The notes under the pieces: model-generated
The model's input: the letters and a program-made list of their open reading frames with translations, nothing else
Database searches by the model: none
Told to the model about the DNA's origin: nothing
Part shown: positions 1-12,132 of the stretch, one piece after another
Layout: each line of letters begins with the position of its first letter
Numbering within the stretch: the stretch's first letter is position 1
Program-made: the position numbers and the translations under genes
Assembly (NCBI RefSeq): GCF_000001735.4
Contig: NC_003074.8
Location: 4,278,101 to 4,342,100, forward strand
From: Arabidopsis thaliana
Taxonomy: Eukaryota > Streptophyta > Magnoliopsida > Brassicales > Brassicaceae
Direction of reading: 5' to 3'
Length of the DNA: 64,000 nucleotides

Positions 1-3000
1 CAAAGAAGCTATGCCACTTGAGGCGACATTAAGACATATCTGTCCTTTAGATCTTACTGCAGCAGCTAGTGTTTTCCAAATAAATGTTTTCCCTGTTCCT
101 CCAAAGCCATAAACAAAAAAAACTCCTCCCAAGTCATTGAATACTGCATTAGTAATCTGATCGTATATACCTCTTTGTTCAGGAGTAAGCTTTTGTATCC
201 AATCAGAATGCTTCTTTTTCAAATCGGATTGATTGTTGTACCTCAACTCATCAATAATAAGGCGGTTTGAATTATCAATACCCTCTCTTGAAGGCTTAGG
301 AAAATGTTCAATATCTTCTAGAGTTGCTCCATTAAACAACATTATTTTCTCTATCTCTTGAAGAGTATAGTTCTGAATTTGAGCTTCTGTTAGTGTAAGT
401 TCTGCATTTAAGAAATATACAATGTAAGTATATGTGGAAAATCGTTTAACCATGGTTTATAAACTGTAATAAAATTAAGTACCTTGGTTTTTGAACTCGT
501 CTCTCTTCTTAATCAAAATATCTTCTGATAAAAGATGCCAAGTTTCTGACCAAACATGTTCTGGTCTAGCAAGAGAATCAGACAGCAACATCATTGAGAA
601 AAAATTTCTCAAATAATCTCCAAAACAAAACTGAGATGCTTCAATCAAACCATTGATATAAACCTGGTCGTCATCTAGAATTCCACGTGCAAAACAGGCT
701 AGTTTGTAAGATGGATAAACAACACCGTTAACTGTTTTTATATCATCGTAGCTCTGTGGACCTCTCACAATGTTAAGTAACACTCTCAAATAATATTCGT
801 CTTCCATTTTCCTGGAAACGTAATTAATACGACCCAAAGAGAAACCTCTAGTTCTCTTTTTAAATTGTTTGTTTTCTCCATCCCATGTAAAATATGCTGG
901 GATTTCAGCATATAGACAGTCTCGAGCACGTTTCCCATTCTTTCCAACAGCATTTTTCCGATTCAAAGTCAACCATGCCAAAAACTGAGAGTCTTCATTA
1001 GAAACACGTTCTAGGACATCAGCCATTTTGGCCTTGGCATCGAAATAGGCTGGTTGTTTCCCTTTATCATGAAAAGATAGTTTCTGAACAGGTGTTGATC
1101 TATGCTGAATTGGAAATTTGAATATTCTCCATATAGCCTCTGACGCGGATACATATCTAGCAGGGGAAAAACTTATGTATGAGCTAAGAAGCTATATGTA
1201 AGATAGATAAGTAACTAAATTAAATATAGATTCTGAAAACATACCTGCAATCGAACCAATCCTTTATTTCATCCTTCTTTTTCTCTGTTGTATCTGACTC
1301 AACTACAGGAGCTGTAGTGTCACTACTTGTTGCCTCTTTTATTGGCTCAACAATAAAAACTACACGGTCCGGACCTTTGTTGATGTATTTAAATAAGTAT
1401 TTTATAGAACCGTTCTGGTTACACCATTCGACATTGATATGAGCTTGGTATCTTAAAGATAGCTTCTTATTATAGGGCACAACATACCTATTGTCACATT
1501 TAACACCCCCCTTTTCTATATAGTCGTCTGTGAGTCTTCTCCTATAGATTGGATAACCATCAGCACCCACTTTAGTGATTTCTTGATGTTTTTTTGGATA
1601 TAGCTTTGAACACTGACCATCAACCATACACGGAGAACTGGTATTTGCTGAACCACATGGTCCATGCATCATAGAGTTTTTGATAACCTCATAGAGCTCA
1701 GGTTCTTTGTCTTTGTTAGGAATCTCCGCAGATATTATCTTGTCGATGTCGTCAGCTGTTGGTAGTTTACTATTAGCCGCCATAAATAGAAGTATGTGAG
1801 CATGAGGTAATCCTCTTTTCTGGAATTCGACTGTGTACATAGCTGTAAGAGATGTGAAATAATTATAATTCAGAGATAAAAATATGAAACAGGTTAAGGT
1901 ATTGATAAGTAACTCTTTATAAAATGGAACTTACATGCAACTGTTTTTCCAAGGAGATGCCTTTCTGTTAAATCTTTCATTAAAGAATCTAACTTGATTT
2001 TGAAAATACGGGCGACAATGTCCGGTCTATCATCAGCTGTTAACCCTCTCTTTTCACAATATCTTGTTATCTCCGGCCATTTTGGGTTACACGTAAATGT
2101 GATAAACAAATCTGGGAAACCAAAATGCTTACAAATGGCCATAGCATCGTAATAGGTTTGAAGCATATACCTAGGGCCACCAGTGAAAGAAGATGGAATA
2201 AGGACTTGATTTCCTTCTTCACTCATAGTTGTAGATCCAGATGATGCAGATTCTTTAATAGAGTTGAAGTTCTCACATCTCAGCTTAGATTGATTGAATT
2301 TGATATAAGCAAGTCTGTTTGATTCAATAGTTGTATATGCATCACATAGAAACTGTTGAAACAACCTTTTTGATTGGAGCAAAGTATGAGACTCATCTTC
2401 CCTCTCTTGAATTCTGAATGCATACCACTGTCTCATACTGATACACTTTTTTTTCTTGGTGTAACCCGACTTATAACACTTCTCAATTCCAGGAGTGTAA
2501 CCATCTTCACCATAGCAAAAAATTAATGGGTATTGTAGTGCCAAATAGGATATATGAATCTGACTTATCCTCTTGAGGCGACCAGTAGATTTTTTTTCTA
2601 GAATGATATCACGGACAGGCATTTGGCTAACAAAATCCCCAGGGATCAGAGCTGCAACCTCGCCTGCTGTAGGCATATTATATAACCTCCCATCAGTACC
2701 TTTACGATCAGAAACAATTCTCATATGAAATGGTTCATCATTAGTAGAATCAATCCTCTCTCTAGCAGATCTGAACTTCTCTACATATGGGTTCACTTGG
2801 TTGAGCATCTTTATAATAGCGTCAATGAGTTGCTTGTTCAGATTTTTCTTGCCTTTTGTTGATGAACCATTATTTCCCTTTCTACAATGACAAATAAAAA
2901 ATATCTAGTTAGATATCTTGATTCATTGTGTAACAATAAGGCATAGTTCCTGTAGTAGATATAACAAAAGTAGATAGGTTTAATGAGTACCCAATAACAT

Positions 3001-5401
3001 TAGCCCTGTTTTCAACTTCATTTTCAGTATCCACAATATAAAGTTGTGAATACTTAGCATAATCACCATCTTTCGGTTTTAAACTGCCAATCTGGTGGTA
3101 GTTTCCTCCTTGCAAACGAAACATAGCAGGTCCTCTCCCTTTAGGCATAGATTTGTCCACCTTACCACCAAGAGAAGTCATAGCAAAAATCATATTATAT
3201 ATCCTGATAAATTGTCGATAATGACGACTTAATGCATCATTTCCCTTTAGAAGTTTTTTTATTAGCTCAGGTGATTCCTTTAGAAAAGGTAATTTGACAC
3301 TGCCTTGACCACAACATAGACTAAACTTAGGATTTTCGCTATTAGATTTTTTATTGATCCTCTCATTAAACCACATCAAAGCACCACAATACTTGCATTT
3401 GTATGTAGGGTCACCGTGGTCTAGGTAACCTGAAAAGGGTAAATTTAAAACTGTTGTAAGTATGCACTTATATTGTTAATAGAAAATGAAATGAGTTTAC
3501 AGATTAAAACATACCGTTTTTTTTCGAATTTGATGGAGACCTATTGACAGTTTTTGCCCCAACTGGCCGTCCCCTTTTCTTTGGTTGTGTAGAAGTATCT
3601 TTAGGTGTGTTTAATGATAAACTTTCCAAAGCTTAGCAGTCATCAGAGAATAAAATTGTTTTCAGATTTAAGTGCATCATTTAAAATCTAGTTACATCAT
3701 ATTCTTAAAGAAAAAAATGACACTTACCCATTCTTTTGGCTAAAGCTGCATCTTTTTTATTTGGATTTAAACCTTTAGGACGGCCTCTTTTTTTTGGAAC
3801 TAAAATAGGATATTAAGCAAACACTATTAGTAGTAAACAATTCAATGCTGTCAATATAGGAAATTGGTAAGCTTGAATATCATGTCTAAATTAAACACAG
3901 GAAAAGCAACTACAATGATATGAAAAAAAGTTGTATAATGATTTTCAGAATAAATTGTATGATATGATTACCTTTATCTGCTGCGTTGTTAGTTTGCTTT
4001 TTTCCAAATGGTCTGCCCCTCTTTTTTGGCTGTGGAAAAGAGGGGACAATGTGTTCTATATCTCCACATTCAGTAAGAGTCTCTTCAGGTGACAATATTA
4101 AGTCATTTTCGTCATTGAAACAAATATTCGGGTCCACATTTTCTGTATTGTCATTAAGTAAATCCATAGAAGAATCATCTTGAATATTCACTGAGGTCTC
4201 TTCAGGACAGTCGTCCTCTGAAGCACTAAGATTATAATTTTGTTCACTATCAGTTTCATTGTCAGTAAAATATTGTGGTTGAAGATGCTCCATGCTTTCA
4301 TCATCAGTGCTATCATCAGTGATGGCTGTTTGTGTGTACATTGGAGATTTGCCTACTAAGTGTTTCATAGAAAAAGTGTGTGGAATTGTTAGACCAAATT
4401 AAAATATAGACTATAATGAAACAGTTAGTATATTACCTTTATCAGTAGGAGTTACAGAAGCGTTTTTTAAGTCTGCTTGTAGGTTTCGGTAATGAAAGTG
4501 GCTAGATAGAGAATCTATATTTGACCGTGGCTGATTACTGATAGTAAATGAATTATGATGCCGAGAAAGTTTTCCTTGCATATAATAGAAAATGATTTTG
4601 TGAGTTATAACTTCTGAAAATGTTGCAGTATCTAAAACATATCGTTATGTGATGAAAGGTTAAGTACATTACCTACAGCAGTAGTTCTATCAGAAACATT
4701 TCGGAATTCTTCTTCTAGGTTTCTGATATGACAGTTGCTAGACGGATTATTTATAGAAGACTTTGTCTGATTGCTGTTTCTTGAATTAGGATGAACATAA
4801 AGTTTTCCTTGCATAGAATAGAACATTTATTTTGTGAGTTTTAATCTATACATAAAGTTCTCCAATGTAATTGAATACCTCTGTAAGAAGTCAAACTAAC
4901 CTGTTGAATCGTTAATTGCAGAATTAGAGACAGTTTGTGGAGTTATAAGAGGTGTGGAGAAACGATGATACACGTTGCTGATGTCCTGTAAAACTGAAGC
5001 TGATTGTCTATGATTTTGGCTGTCATTCTCCTTGTTTGAAAATGCTGTGAGTCCACTCTCTAAACCAAAAATATATAAACATATAAAGAGTACAAAAACA
5101 ATAGTAGAAATTGAAAGATGATTTTGATTGTACCAGTGGAATATGGTGTGCTATTCAAAAAACATGATTGATTTAATGAAGCACATGGAGCTCTGTTTTC
5201 ATATCTCTTTGAAGGGAGATTACTTAGATCTTTCAACAATCTTCCAAAAACTGATTTAAGAGGAACAGAACCATTGTTTGCAGTCACGACAGATTGAGTA
5301 CTTCGACTTTCAGGTGTTACTGGTTCAGCAAGACGTTTTCTCTTAGTTGGATTTGGGATATAATTATAATCTGAAATTGGATTAGCTGGCTTTTTTTTCA
5401 T
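1..5401 (-). CDS. Helitron RepHel transposase (rolling-circle Rep plus PIF1-type helicase), 3' part outside the window
   Basis: This is the Rep/helicase of a Helitron transposon, which nicks DNA and drives rolling-circle transposition. My splice model on the minus strand is 5134-5401, 4901-5059, 4673-4807, 4437-4574, 3972-4352, 3728-3799, 3515-3631, 2991-3429, 1935-2881, 1245-1842, 483-1156 and 1-401, all in one open frame with no stop. Exon 2991-3429 has a CKYCG zinc-binding motif followed by LMWFNERIN, as in Helitron N-terminal regions. Exon 1935-2881 has the Helitron-like domain with [13 protein letters not shown] (Rep motif 1). Exon 1245-1842 has [10 protein letters not shown], the HUH metal site, and YLFKYINKG, the catalytic tyrosine motif. 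Exon 1-401 carries the helicase Walker [10 protein letters not shown]; the window ends shortly after it at SSGIASL. The start at 5401 (MKKKPANP) is the first ATG of the open exon and is less certain than the core. Confidence 0.88.
3515..4352 (-). other. three AT-hook exons in the RepHel N-terminal region
   Basis: Exons 3972-4352, 3728-3799 and 3515-3631 each encode an AT-hook with the KKRGRP core: [22 protein letters not shown] and [13 protein letters not shown]-hooks bind the minor groove of AT-rich DNA. Each exon begins and ends in phase 1, so any of them can be skipped or duplicated without shifting the frame. The first of the three also carries a long acidic, Ser/Asp/Glu-rich stretch. Confidence 0.75.
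4437..4807 (-). repeat. tandemly duplicated exon pair in RepHel
   Basis: Exons 4673-4807 and 4437-4574 encode related segments. Both open with GKL, share a run of Asn/Ser residues, then [13 protein letters not shown] against [13 protein letters not shown]. Both are phase 1 to phase 1, and their introns are alike, including the flanking ATG-CAAG acceptor region. Spacing is about 235 bp. This is direct sequence evidence of a local duplication inside the element. Confidence 0.7.
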
Positions 5402-5952
5402 GATTGAGTCTCAAATTAGCATCTATGATGATGGTGTGAAGAGACTTGTAAAGTACATAGCGGCTGACCTTTTTTTTATAATCTGTTGATAAGTGATAAA
5501 TGGAAGATAGAATCTATGTAGTTTCTATATTATAAGATTCTATATAATAACCAATTCTATAATCTTCAAAATGGATTGATGTTTATCTTGTATATTTTTT
5601 TGTGTAGCTAAGGACATTGTTCAAATAAGTTTGTCAAGAAGAATATCTTCATCATCGATGCTAGCACATATTAAGAGGTATGTACAACTATCTCATTTAG
5701 TATAAAATGTGTACTCATGTTGTGTTGACAATATAGTGAAGTAATGAATGCATTTTATGTGGAGCAAACAAATCAATAACTTAAAGGAAGCTATAGATAC
5801 ATAAGGAACGACTTTTTCAAAAAATAGGAAATTTATGTATTAAAATAGAGTACACAAATTTTAGGATCTTTAATATATAGATTAACAAAAGAAATAAAGC
5901 ATAAGTTCATTTAGGATTTGACACAAATATAACATCAAGTACATAGAGAATT
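5402..5952. other. intergenic, RepHel upstream region
   Basis: This stretch is AT-rich, has no convincing reading frame and no recognisable motif. It presumably holds the RepHel promoter on the minus strand and the 3' end of the RPA-like gene. Confidence 0.5.
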
Positions 5953-7200
5953 TCAGTTCTCGTCAACAACCTCCATCATCAAATCATTATCTGCTTCATT
6001 GAGATCACTAAAGCCACGACTGCAAACAATGTATAGTTACATCTTAACTCAAGATAAGTGCACAAACGTATACAAAACATAATAGGAGTTGATTTACACT
6101 TACATATAGGATGGTATATTGATATCATTGAACTTGGGATCAATAAAAAGCCGAGAAATTCCATCAACAGTCATTAAGACATTAGACCCTACACCAAAAA
6201 AAGTAAACTCTCACATACATAAGTCCTTATTGATTCCATAAATTTAAATTAAATTTAAGGGTGTTAGTTGTGTTACCATGATAATTAGTGATTCTCCAAA
6301 AGTTCAACACAGCAACAATGGGCTCATAATTAAAAGTGATCAAACTGGTTCTCGTAAACCACTTGTTAACAAACTCTTCACAATACTTGCCAATTGCTAC
6401 ACATTTTATTGCATTGCCCCTAAAGAAGAACATATAAAAACCAATATATTTAGGTTTATAGAATAAAAGATAGAGTGTATAGGCCTTACATATTATCCTT
6501 TATCTTGAAGGCGACATATCTTGACTCGTAGTCTGTCTCGCCTTGACGACAAACAAAGGGAAAACTTCTAATAGGATAAACTTTTACTATCACACCAATA
6601 GCGTCTGAAATTTAAAGTCAAGCAAATATTGATATCAAAAACTCCAAAATAAAATCAGTCTGACCTATACCTAAGATAAAAACAGTTACCTGTCACGCAA
6701 TTAAATTGATCATCTGTAGCATACTTAACTTCATCGGGAGCCGCAAAGTCAAAAAACCTTCTTGATGATCTAGATGGAACAGGCCACATTTGGGTATGGA
6801 ACAGACATTTGATGTGAATTGGTCTGAGGGCGTATTTGACTTCACTTTGAGACAAAACAACTTGAAAATCAGACATGTAGTACCACACACCAATTCTCAG
6901 AACATCTCGAAACTTGTAAAGATATGAGCCCTCTGGAATTTTGGCATCTATACGGCTACTCTACAAAACAGAACAATCAATAGATTGTCACTCTGTTTAA
7001 CAACAAAGATATAGACTTTATAATAACAGAAAACTAATAATAGAAGTAGGATCTAAGGGAACCTTTTCATCAACCAATAGCATAGTCGTCTCATCACCAT
7101 TAAGGGTTGGATTATGGTTGTATAGCGCCAAAATCTTAACATAAACCCTCCAGTTAGTAGAGTGAACATGTAAGTCTGAAAGATGGTGCATTGTCTCCAT
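5953..7200 (-). CDS. RPA70-like OB-fold protein (first RPA-like gene of the Helitron)
   Basis: A protein of the replication protein A 70-kDa, DUF223-type OB-fold family that is expanded in Brassicaceae. Exon 1 starts at METMHHLSDL and has the N-terminal pattern WRVYVKILALY followed by a strand ending MLLVDEK, typical of the first OB fold. It is spliced to an exon ending at 6960 that opens SSRIDAKIP. Later exons contain WYYMSDFQVVL, DAIGVIVKVYPI (second OB-fold start) and IKCVAIGKYCEEF. The protein ends EVVDEN at 5953. No zinc ribbon is visible, so it is shorter than the second copy. Role: binding of single-stranded DNA is inferred from the family; function in transposition is inferred from position beside RepHel. 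Internal splice sites are approximate. Confidence 0.68.
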
Positions 7201-7750
7201 TGAATAAGCCAGAACTTCTAGATTTTTAGTTTCTCAGAAAAGAAGTTAGAGAGGAAGAGAGACAAAGTAACGTGTGTTTTGGGTTTAAGTTTTTATAAAA
7301 AGAGTGAAACGGCGCAGGGTTTGTATAATAGGTACAAAAAAAGTAAAAGTGAATCGTCAATTTTTTTATGGTTTAATTACTGAATCTTGAAAATTATTAT
7401 AAATTTAAAATAGATTAGAGTTTAGTCATACGGGTTATAGGTTACTAAAAATTAATGGTATGCTCTTAGGACTCATTATCAACCTTTGTTCACTTAAGTT
7501 ATAGCTCATAAAATGTAAATAAGTTAGACATAAACTATAGATAAACATAAGCTCAGAGGAAAGATATAGAATCAAAGTTTAAATAAGCAAAATTTTATTA
7601 TTAAGTGTTTAGATAAAACTTATTGAAAGCAAAACAAAAGTGCTGAATTCTAATAAAATAGAAGAAAACCTAACCAAAGTGCTAGAGAAAAAAAAGAAAC
7701 ATGAAAACAGAAAGCAGGAAACCAACACATCAATCCACGATTCACCACCT

Positions 7751-10232
7751 CTACTTCTTCTCAACCTTGATCCTCACAGGTCCCTTCTTGCCCACCCATT
7801 CCTTTTTCACTATGATTGGTGCAACACTACCGTTACGGACATGAGCCGGGTGACCAACAGCTGTGGAATCAGACTCAGCAATGCTTGACTTCAAATCATT
7901 TGAAGTCACTGCTTCTTTAGGCTCATAATCTTCAATCTTAGTTGAAGGAATCTGTTCACCGAATCCATCATTAGACTGATATAAGTCGACGGGCTCAATG
8001 CACACCTTCTTTGAAGCAGATGCTTGATCAGACCCGTTTGGATTATCAGCATACACACGTTTAGAAACAGGAGTAACAGTGTCGGTTGTCTCTTGACTAT
8101 ACTCAAGCATCAGTGGAATCTACAGTAAAACACAAATATGGTTTAGCGAGAGAGAGAGTTAAAGTATGAAAACAACTAAACTATTTATTTCTGATGATAT
8201 TACCTGGTCACCAGAGACAATAGAGGCTGGATTGACCACATCAGTTGAATCCTCCAACAATTCTTCCTCAAGTAACCCATTCTTGAGAAGGACTTTTGTA
8301 ACCTTGTAGATTTCCTTCCCGTCCCAAATGTTTTCTTTCTCAATAGACACCAAGAAAAGGAAAGTCTTACCATACAGATTCTTTAGTGCATCAGGGAGAT
8401 CGTCCGGGTCATCAATCTAGATAACAAAACACATAGATAAATTACTTATAATTTATACATACAGACAATATAGTTAAAAGACATAAAATTCAAAAACTAA
8501 CCTCATCAACAGAGCCATTCAAAACAGATGGAGCTGTCTCACCGATTATCTCAGTACAGATTTGGTCAAACAACAAAAGTTTTGACTCACCAGTGTTGTC
8601 CATAACTTTAGCATAAATCATGTATCTAGCAATCACATTAGTGACGACAGTTTTGCAACTGTCACACCAAAACCTAGGTTTTTTCCCCTTGTTGTTCACA
8701 CCATGAACTCCAGAATGGATATGTGTGACTTTCTTATTGCAAGCACGACAGCTAATGTAATACCAAGCCCAGTCCGTGTCAATTGCATAGATGGTACACA
8801 TCAACCTTGCTTTTCCAACCTAATATATATAAAGCATACAACAAATAAGTGTATATGATGAATGAGCTTATATTATGCAACAATATTATTCAATTATATA
8901 AATAGAAATCAAAAACATACATCAACAGCATTAAGGAGTTGCTGAATTGTGTTTCGAGGATACTCAAGGCAGCTATCACTCTTTTTAGAAACAACAATCT
9001 CCAACTTTGGGATTCTCTCACGGTATGTCAAGAGAATTCCATCCTGAGGAAGTCTGTTTAGAACATCAAAATTGTTAATTTATATAATTTCATAACATAG
9101 ACTGATATCGATACACATTTTATATTAGAGTTCTGAAACTTACGTCCTTAAGAAAGCATCGACCTCAGGAAACTGAGGATTCACAAAGACTTGTGATGCA
9201 TCAAATGAGTTAGATAAATTCCTGACACCTGACATTAGAACAATGTGTAAAATATGTAATTTATGTTTACTTTATACAAAGATACAATTGAGAGCATTGG
9301 ATTGATAAGTTTACCTTTGTAGGATTTTATCTTAACAAACCGGAGAACACAAACAACAGGTCGAGCACCAGCCTCGTTACATCCTCTGTAAACTTGTTGA
9401 GCAAAAGTACCCCACAAGGTAACTCCAATGCGCTCATCACTGTAGAAATAGATAAATATGACAATTTAGACTCAATATCTCACATCGAATACAATTATAT
9501 ACTTTAAGATGATATCAGCAAATATCTAAAATAATATTGAGAGACTCACGATGCATCTCTGATATCAAAATCAATTTTGGTTGTTGGTTTATTGTTAGCC
9601 TCAAGTTCTTCCAACTCACCAATCATTACAATCTGACCAATTACATCTACAAAAAAAAGATAGATCGTTATTGTCAGTTTTAAGTTAAAACATATTAGAG
9701 TTATTAGGGTTATATAATGATAACTTACCAACCAACATGGTGGGATTCAGCTCTCCACTTTGGATCTTTTCGAAAGTGGCCAAAGTCAGATAGTTAGAAT
9801 CTGAAACTGATGGAGATGGAATCACTGAAGTTCCATTGACAAAGGACATCTTGTAGAGATGAGAAGTGGGACGGAAACTTCCACCGGCATAGTTGAGACT
9901 AAAAGTCTCAATGAAAACCCACTCACCAACAGTTAGCATGTTAGCATACTTGCTAACCAAATCTTTCCTCACTGAACAATGAATCTTTTTGCCCTGCATA
10001 TATAGAAAAAGAAATTTAATCTATTTAGCTAATTCGTGTACTATATGTAAACTGATTAAAAAAAATTATGACTGATGCAATGATCTCTTACAGTTTCATC
10101 AGAAAACACAACTTCAAGGGTTTCACCGGTGTTGGCTGTGTATTGACGCCAAGCATGAAGAGTCTTCACTTGCACTCTCCAGGAGGTCTTGTAAGGCCTG
10201 ACATCAGTAAGGTAACCAAATGTGGCAGCCAT
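7751..10232 (-). CDS. RPA70-like single-stranded DNA-binding protein with zinc ribbon (second RPA-like gene)
   Basis: The protein starts MAATFGYLTDVRPYK at 10232, then WRVQVKTLHAWRQY, the usual opening of plant RPA70-like proteins. Following exons carry the OB-fold segments GEWVFIETFSLNYAGG, DVIGQIVMIGELEEL and RIGVTLWGTFAQQVY. The exon at 8490-8810 holds YYISCRACNKKV and FWCDSCK, a C-x2-C...C-x2-C zinc ribbon in the third OB fold, as in RPA70 domain C. A long acidic C-terminal tail rich in Ser and Lys ends VRIKVEKK at 7751. This domain order (OB-OB-OB with zinc ribbon) supports single-strand DNA binding. All exons are open. It is transcribed in the same direction as RepHel, which suggests that it belongs to the transposon; a host RPA1 paralogue is the alternative. 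Confidence 0.78.
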
Positions 10233-11248
10233 TTATTGTGTGTTTATGGACGGGTAGATAAAGAATAGAGTAGGTGAATGATGATGAAAGTCGAATAATA
10301 GATGTATATATAGTGTTCAAGTTAGGGTTACGAATCTTAAAGGGATAGAGATCAAATATTGTAGTTAGCAACTGAATGGAATAAAATCTTCAAGCGGTTT
10401 AGATTTCGCATATTCATTATCTAGATATGTTAATGAGTTTAATTGTTTAGATTTTATGTAGACTGCAAGATTGAGAAAATGTATAGAAAATATAGGAATA
10501 TGTATATTAAGTGAGAATATCGTGTGGGTTATTAAGGAGGGAAACGAAATTTGGTAAAGATTTAAAGCATACTTAGTCGATGGTGTAAGATTATGAGAAT
10601 ATATTGTTGTAAGATTTTGAGTAGATAACCCGTTTATTAAGGAGGGAAACGAAAATTTGTATAGATTTAAAGCTTAATTCTTGGATGGTGTAAGATTTAG
10701 AGAATATATTGTTGTCATTGGGATATATAGTGTATCGAGATTTAAAGATTGTTATAAATCAGAAGATTATCTATAGATATATTTGTATTCGAGATAACTA
10801 ATAATGTTAAGAAAATCTTGGAAATAATATTCATATAAAAATATTCTTTACACGTCAGCAATCCTAGATCGGGATAACATTATTCCTGCAATCCAAGATC
10901 CGAACAGAGTTAAACCGGGTTATACCCACCCATTTGAATTAATTGTTGAATTATGGCTCAAATCTTCAACATTATCTTCAAAAATCCCCTCCAAAAATGT
11001 ATATATAGATTATCTGAAAATATATAATGTTTTTCTTTTTTAACTTTATGCTTAAAAGCTGCGGAAACTTTTAAATAATGATGAATACGAATCACATACG
11101 TTACGTTTTGAAAGAAAAAACAATCATAAGGTAATAATAAGGTCAATACTAAAATCTAACTAATGAAACATTCGAATGCACAATGAGTGAGTCCATGTGA
11201 GAAAGTGGGGAAAGTATTAAAAAAGAAGCAACAATCGAATATCATAAC
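10233..11248. other. intergenic DNA right of the Helitron genes
   Basis: AT-rich, no credible gene. It holds a two-copy 104-bp tandem repeat (10529-10716). It also holds a stretch near 10855-10935 in which a motif around AGATC is repeated twice, followed by a GC-richer run with CCGGGTTATACCCACCC. That run might mark a transposon edge, but I cannot assign it. Confidence 0.4.
10529..10716. repeat. 104-bp tandem duplication
   Basis: Copy 1 begins at 10529 and copy 2 at 10633. Both open with TTATTAAGGAGGGAAACGAA and continue with GATGGTGTAAGATT and GAGAATATATTGTTGT. Copy 2 is slightly shortened. Confidence 0.8.
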
Positions 11249-11324
11249 CTAAAGAATCAATGCTATTATACCCAAATTCGAATTCAAAGGCAAAACGCCG
11301 ATTCGAAAAGAATTGAGATCACAA

Positions 11325-11534
11325 CTAATTAAAACCACCGGCCGGAGCTGGGAAACCATAACCGCGACGTCCAAGGCCACCGCCGCAACCAAATCTGGGA
11401 TCGCATTCGAGATGAATTGATTCATGGATCTTGTGAAATCCATCCTTGAAGACACCGAATCCAAATAGAAACCCAATCGCGATCACCACAAGAAGCAAAC
11501 ACGTGCACAGCATGCAAATCCGTCCACAACACAT
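11325..11534 (-). CDS. small single-pass membrane protein, 69 aa
   Basis: The frame starts MCCGRICMLCTC at 11534 and ends APAGGFN at 11325. Residues 2-10 include four cysteines (CCGRICMLC); residues about 10-28 are a hydrophobic segment (LLLVVIAIGFLFGFGVF). The tail is Gly-rich (FGCGGGLGRRGYGF). A Cys-rich start just before a membrane segment suits lipid modification or membrane anchoring, but that is inference. I do not know a function. The upstream region (11535-11700) is CT/GA-rich, like a plant 5' leader. The gene is divergent from the repeat-array locus that starts near 12.0 kb, with about 450 bp between them. The alternative frame of 75 aa (11249-11476) over the same DNA lacks these features and is a shadow. 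Confidence 0.7.
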   Translation of the reverse strand: MCCGRICMLCTCLLLVVIAIGFLFGFGVFKDGFHKIHESIHLECDPRFGCGGGLGRRGYGFPAPAGGFN

Positions 11535-11862
11535 CTTCTTCTTCCTCTGATTCTCTTCTTCTTCGTCCTCTGTTTTTGTCGCCGCAGATTCCGAGATTTG
11601 TCCACGATTTAGGTTGAACAGCTCTCTAATATAGAGAGAGAGACCGCGTTTTTGTTTGTTGGTTTTGTTGGCGAGAAACGTGGAGAGAGATAGAGAGGAT
11701 AAATTTAGTGGGAGAGAAAGCTGAGAGAGAGAGATATAAAGGAATTGTGATTGTGCGTGTGTGTGGACGTTACGCCTATTTCTTGCTTTTAAAGCTAATC
11801 AAAAAAATCAAACACAACGCAACAAACAACGGTCTCCTTATTTCCTTAAGTTGACCTATTTA

Positions 11863-11948
11863 TTGGGCCTAAGGCCCATTAATGTCTTTCCATTTTTCTT
11901 TTTCTTTAAGGCGGTGGTGGTGGTGGTCATAATTCCAATTCTATATAC
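11863..11948 (+). promoter_or_regulatory. site II palindrome and TATA-like box for the repeat-array locus
   Basis: TGGGCCTAAGGCCCA at 11863-11877 is a perfect palindrome made of two site II (TGGGCY) elements, the class bound by TCP factors in promoters of translation and snoRNA genes. CTATATAC at 11941-11948 is TATA-like. A telo-box type AAACCCTAA follows at 12286-12294. The placement between two divergent units suggests a shared, bidirectional promoter. The transcription start is not proven. Confidence 0.5.
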
Positions 11949-12132
11949 ATATGTTTAGCGATTTTGTTTATTTTTCTTTTCAACTCCGGCTGCGATTTTT
12001 AGGGTTATTTCCTTTTTGTATGTAGCCGCCGGATTGTTGGCAATTTGGGTAGGTTTCTTCACTTTTGTTTCCGATTTAGGGTTGATCGTTAACAATAAAA
12101 AGTTTGTGGTGCAATCATGTCCAAATCGGTGT

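Larger units (their letters stand above)
1..10232 (-). mobile_element. Helitron (RepHel plus two RPA-like genes), left end outside the window
   Basis: Three minus-strand genes lie head to tail: two RPA70-like genes (10232 to 7751, 7200 to 5953) and RepHel (5401 to beyond 1). Plant autonomous Helitrons are known to carry RepHel together with RPA-like single-strand DNA-binding genes, so I read them as one element. The 3' terminus (hairpin and CTRR) would be left of the window. I could not recognise the 5' TC terminus to the right of 10232, so the right boundary given is only the start codon of the outermost gene. The RPA-like genes could instead be host genes beside the element, as this family is also abundant in Brassicaceae outside Helitrons. 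Confidence 0.72.
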
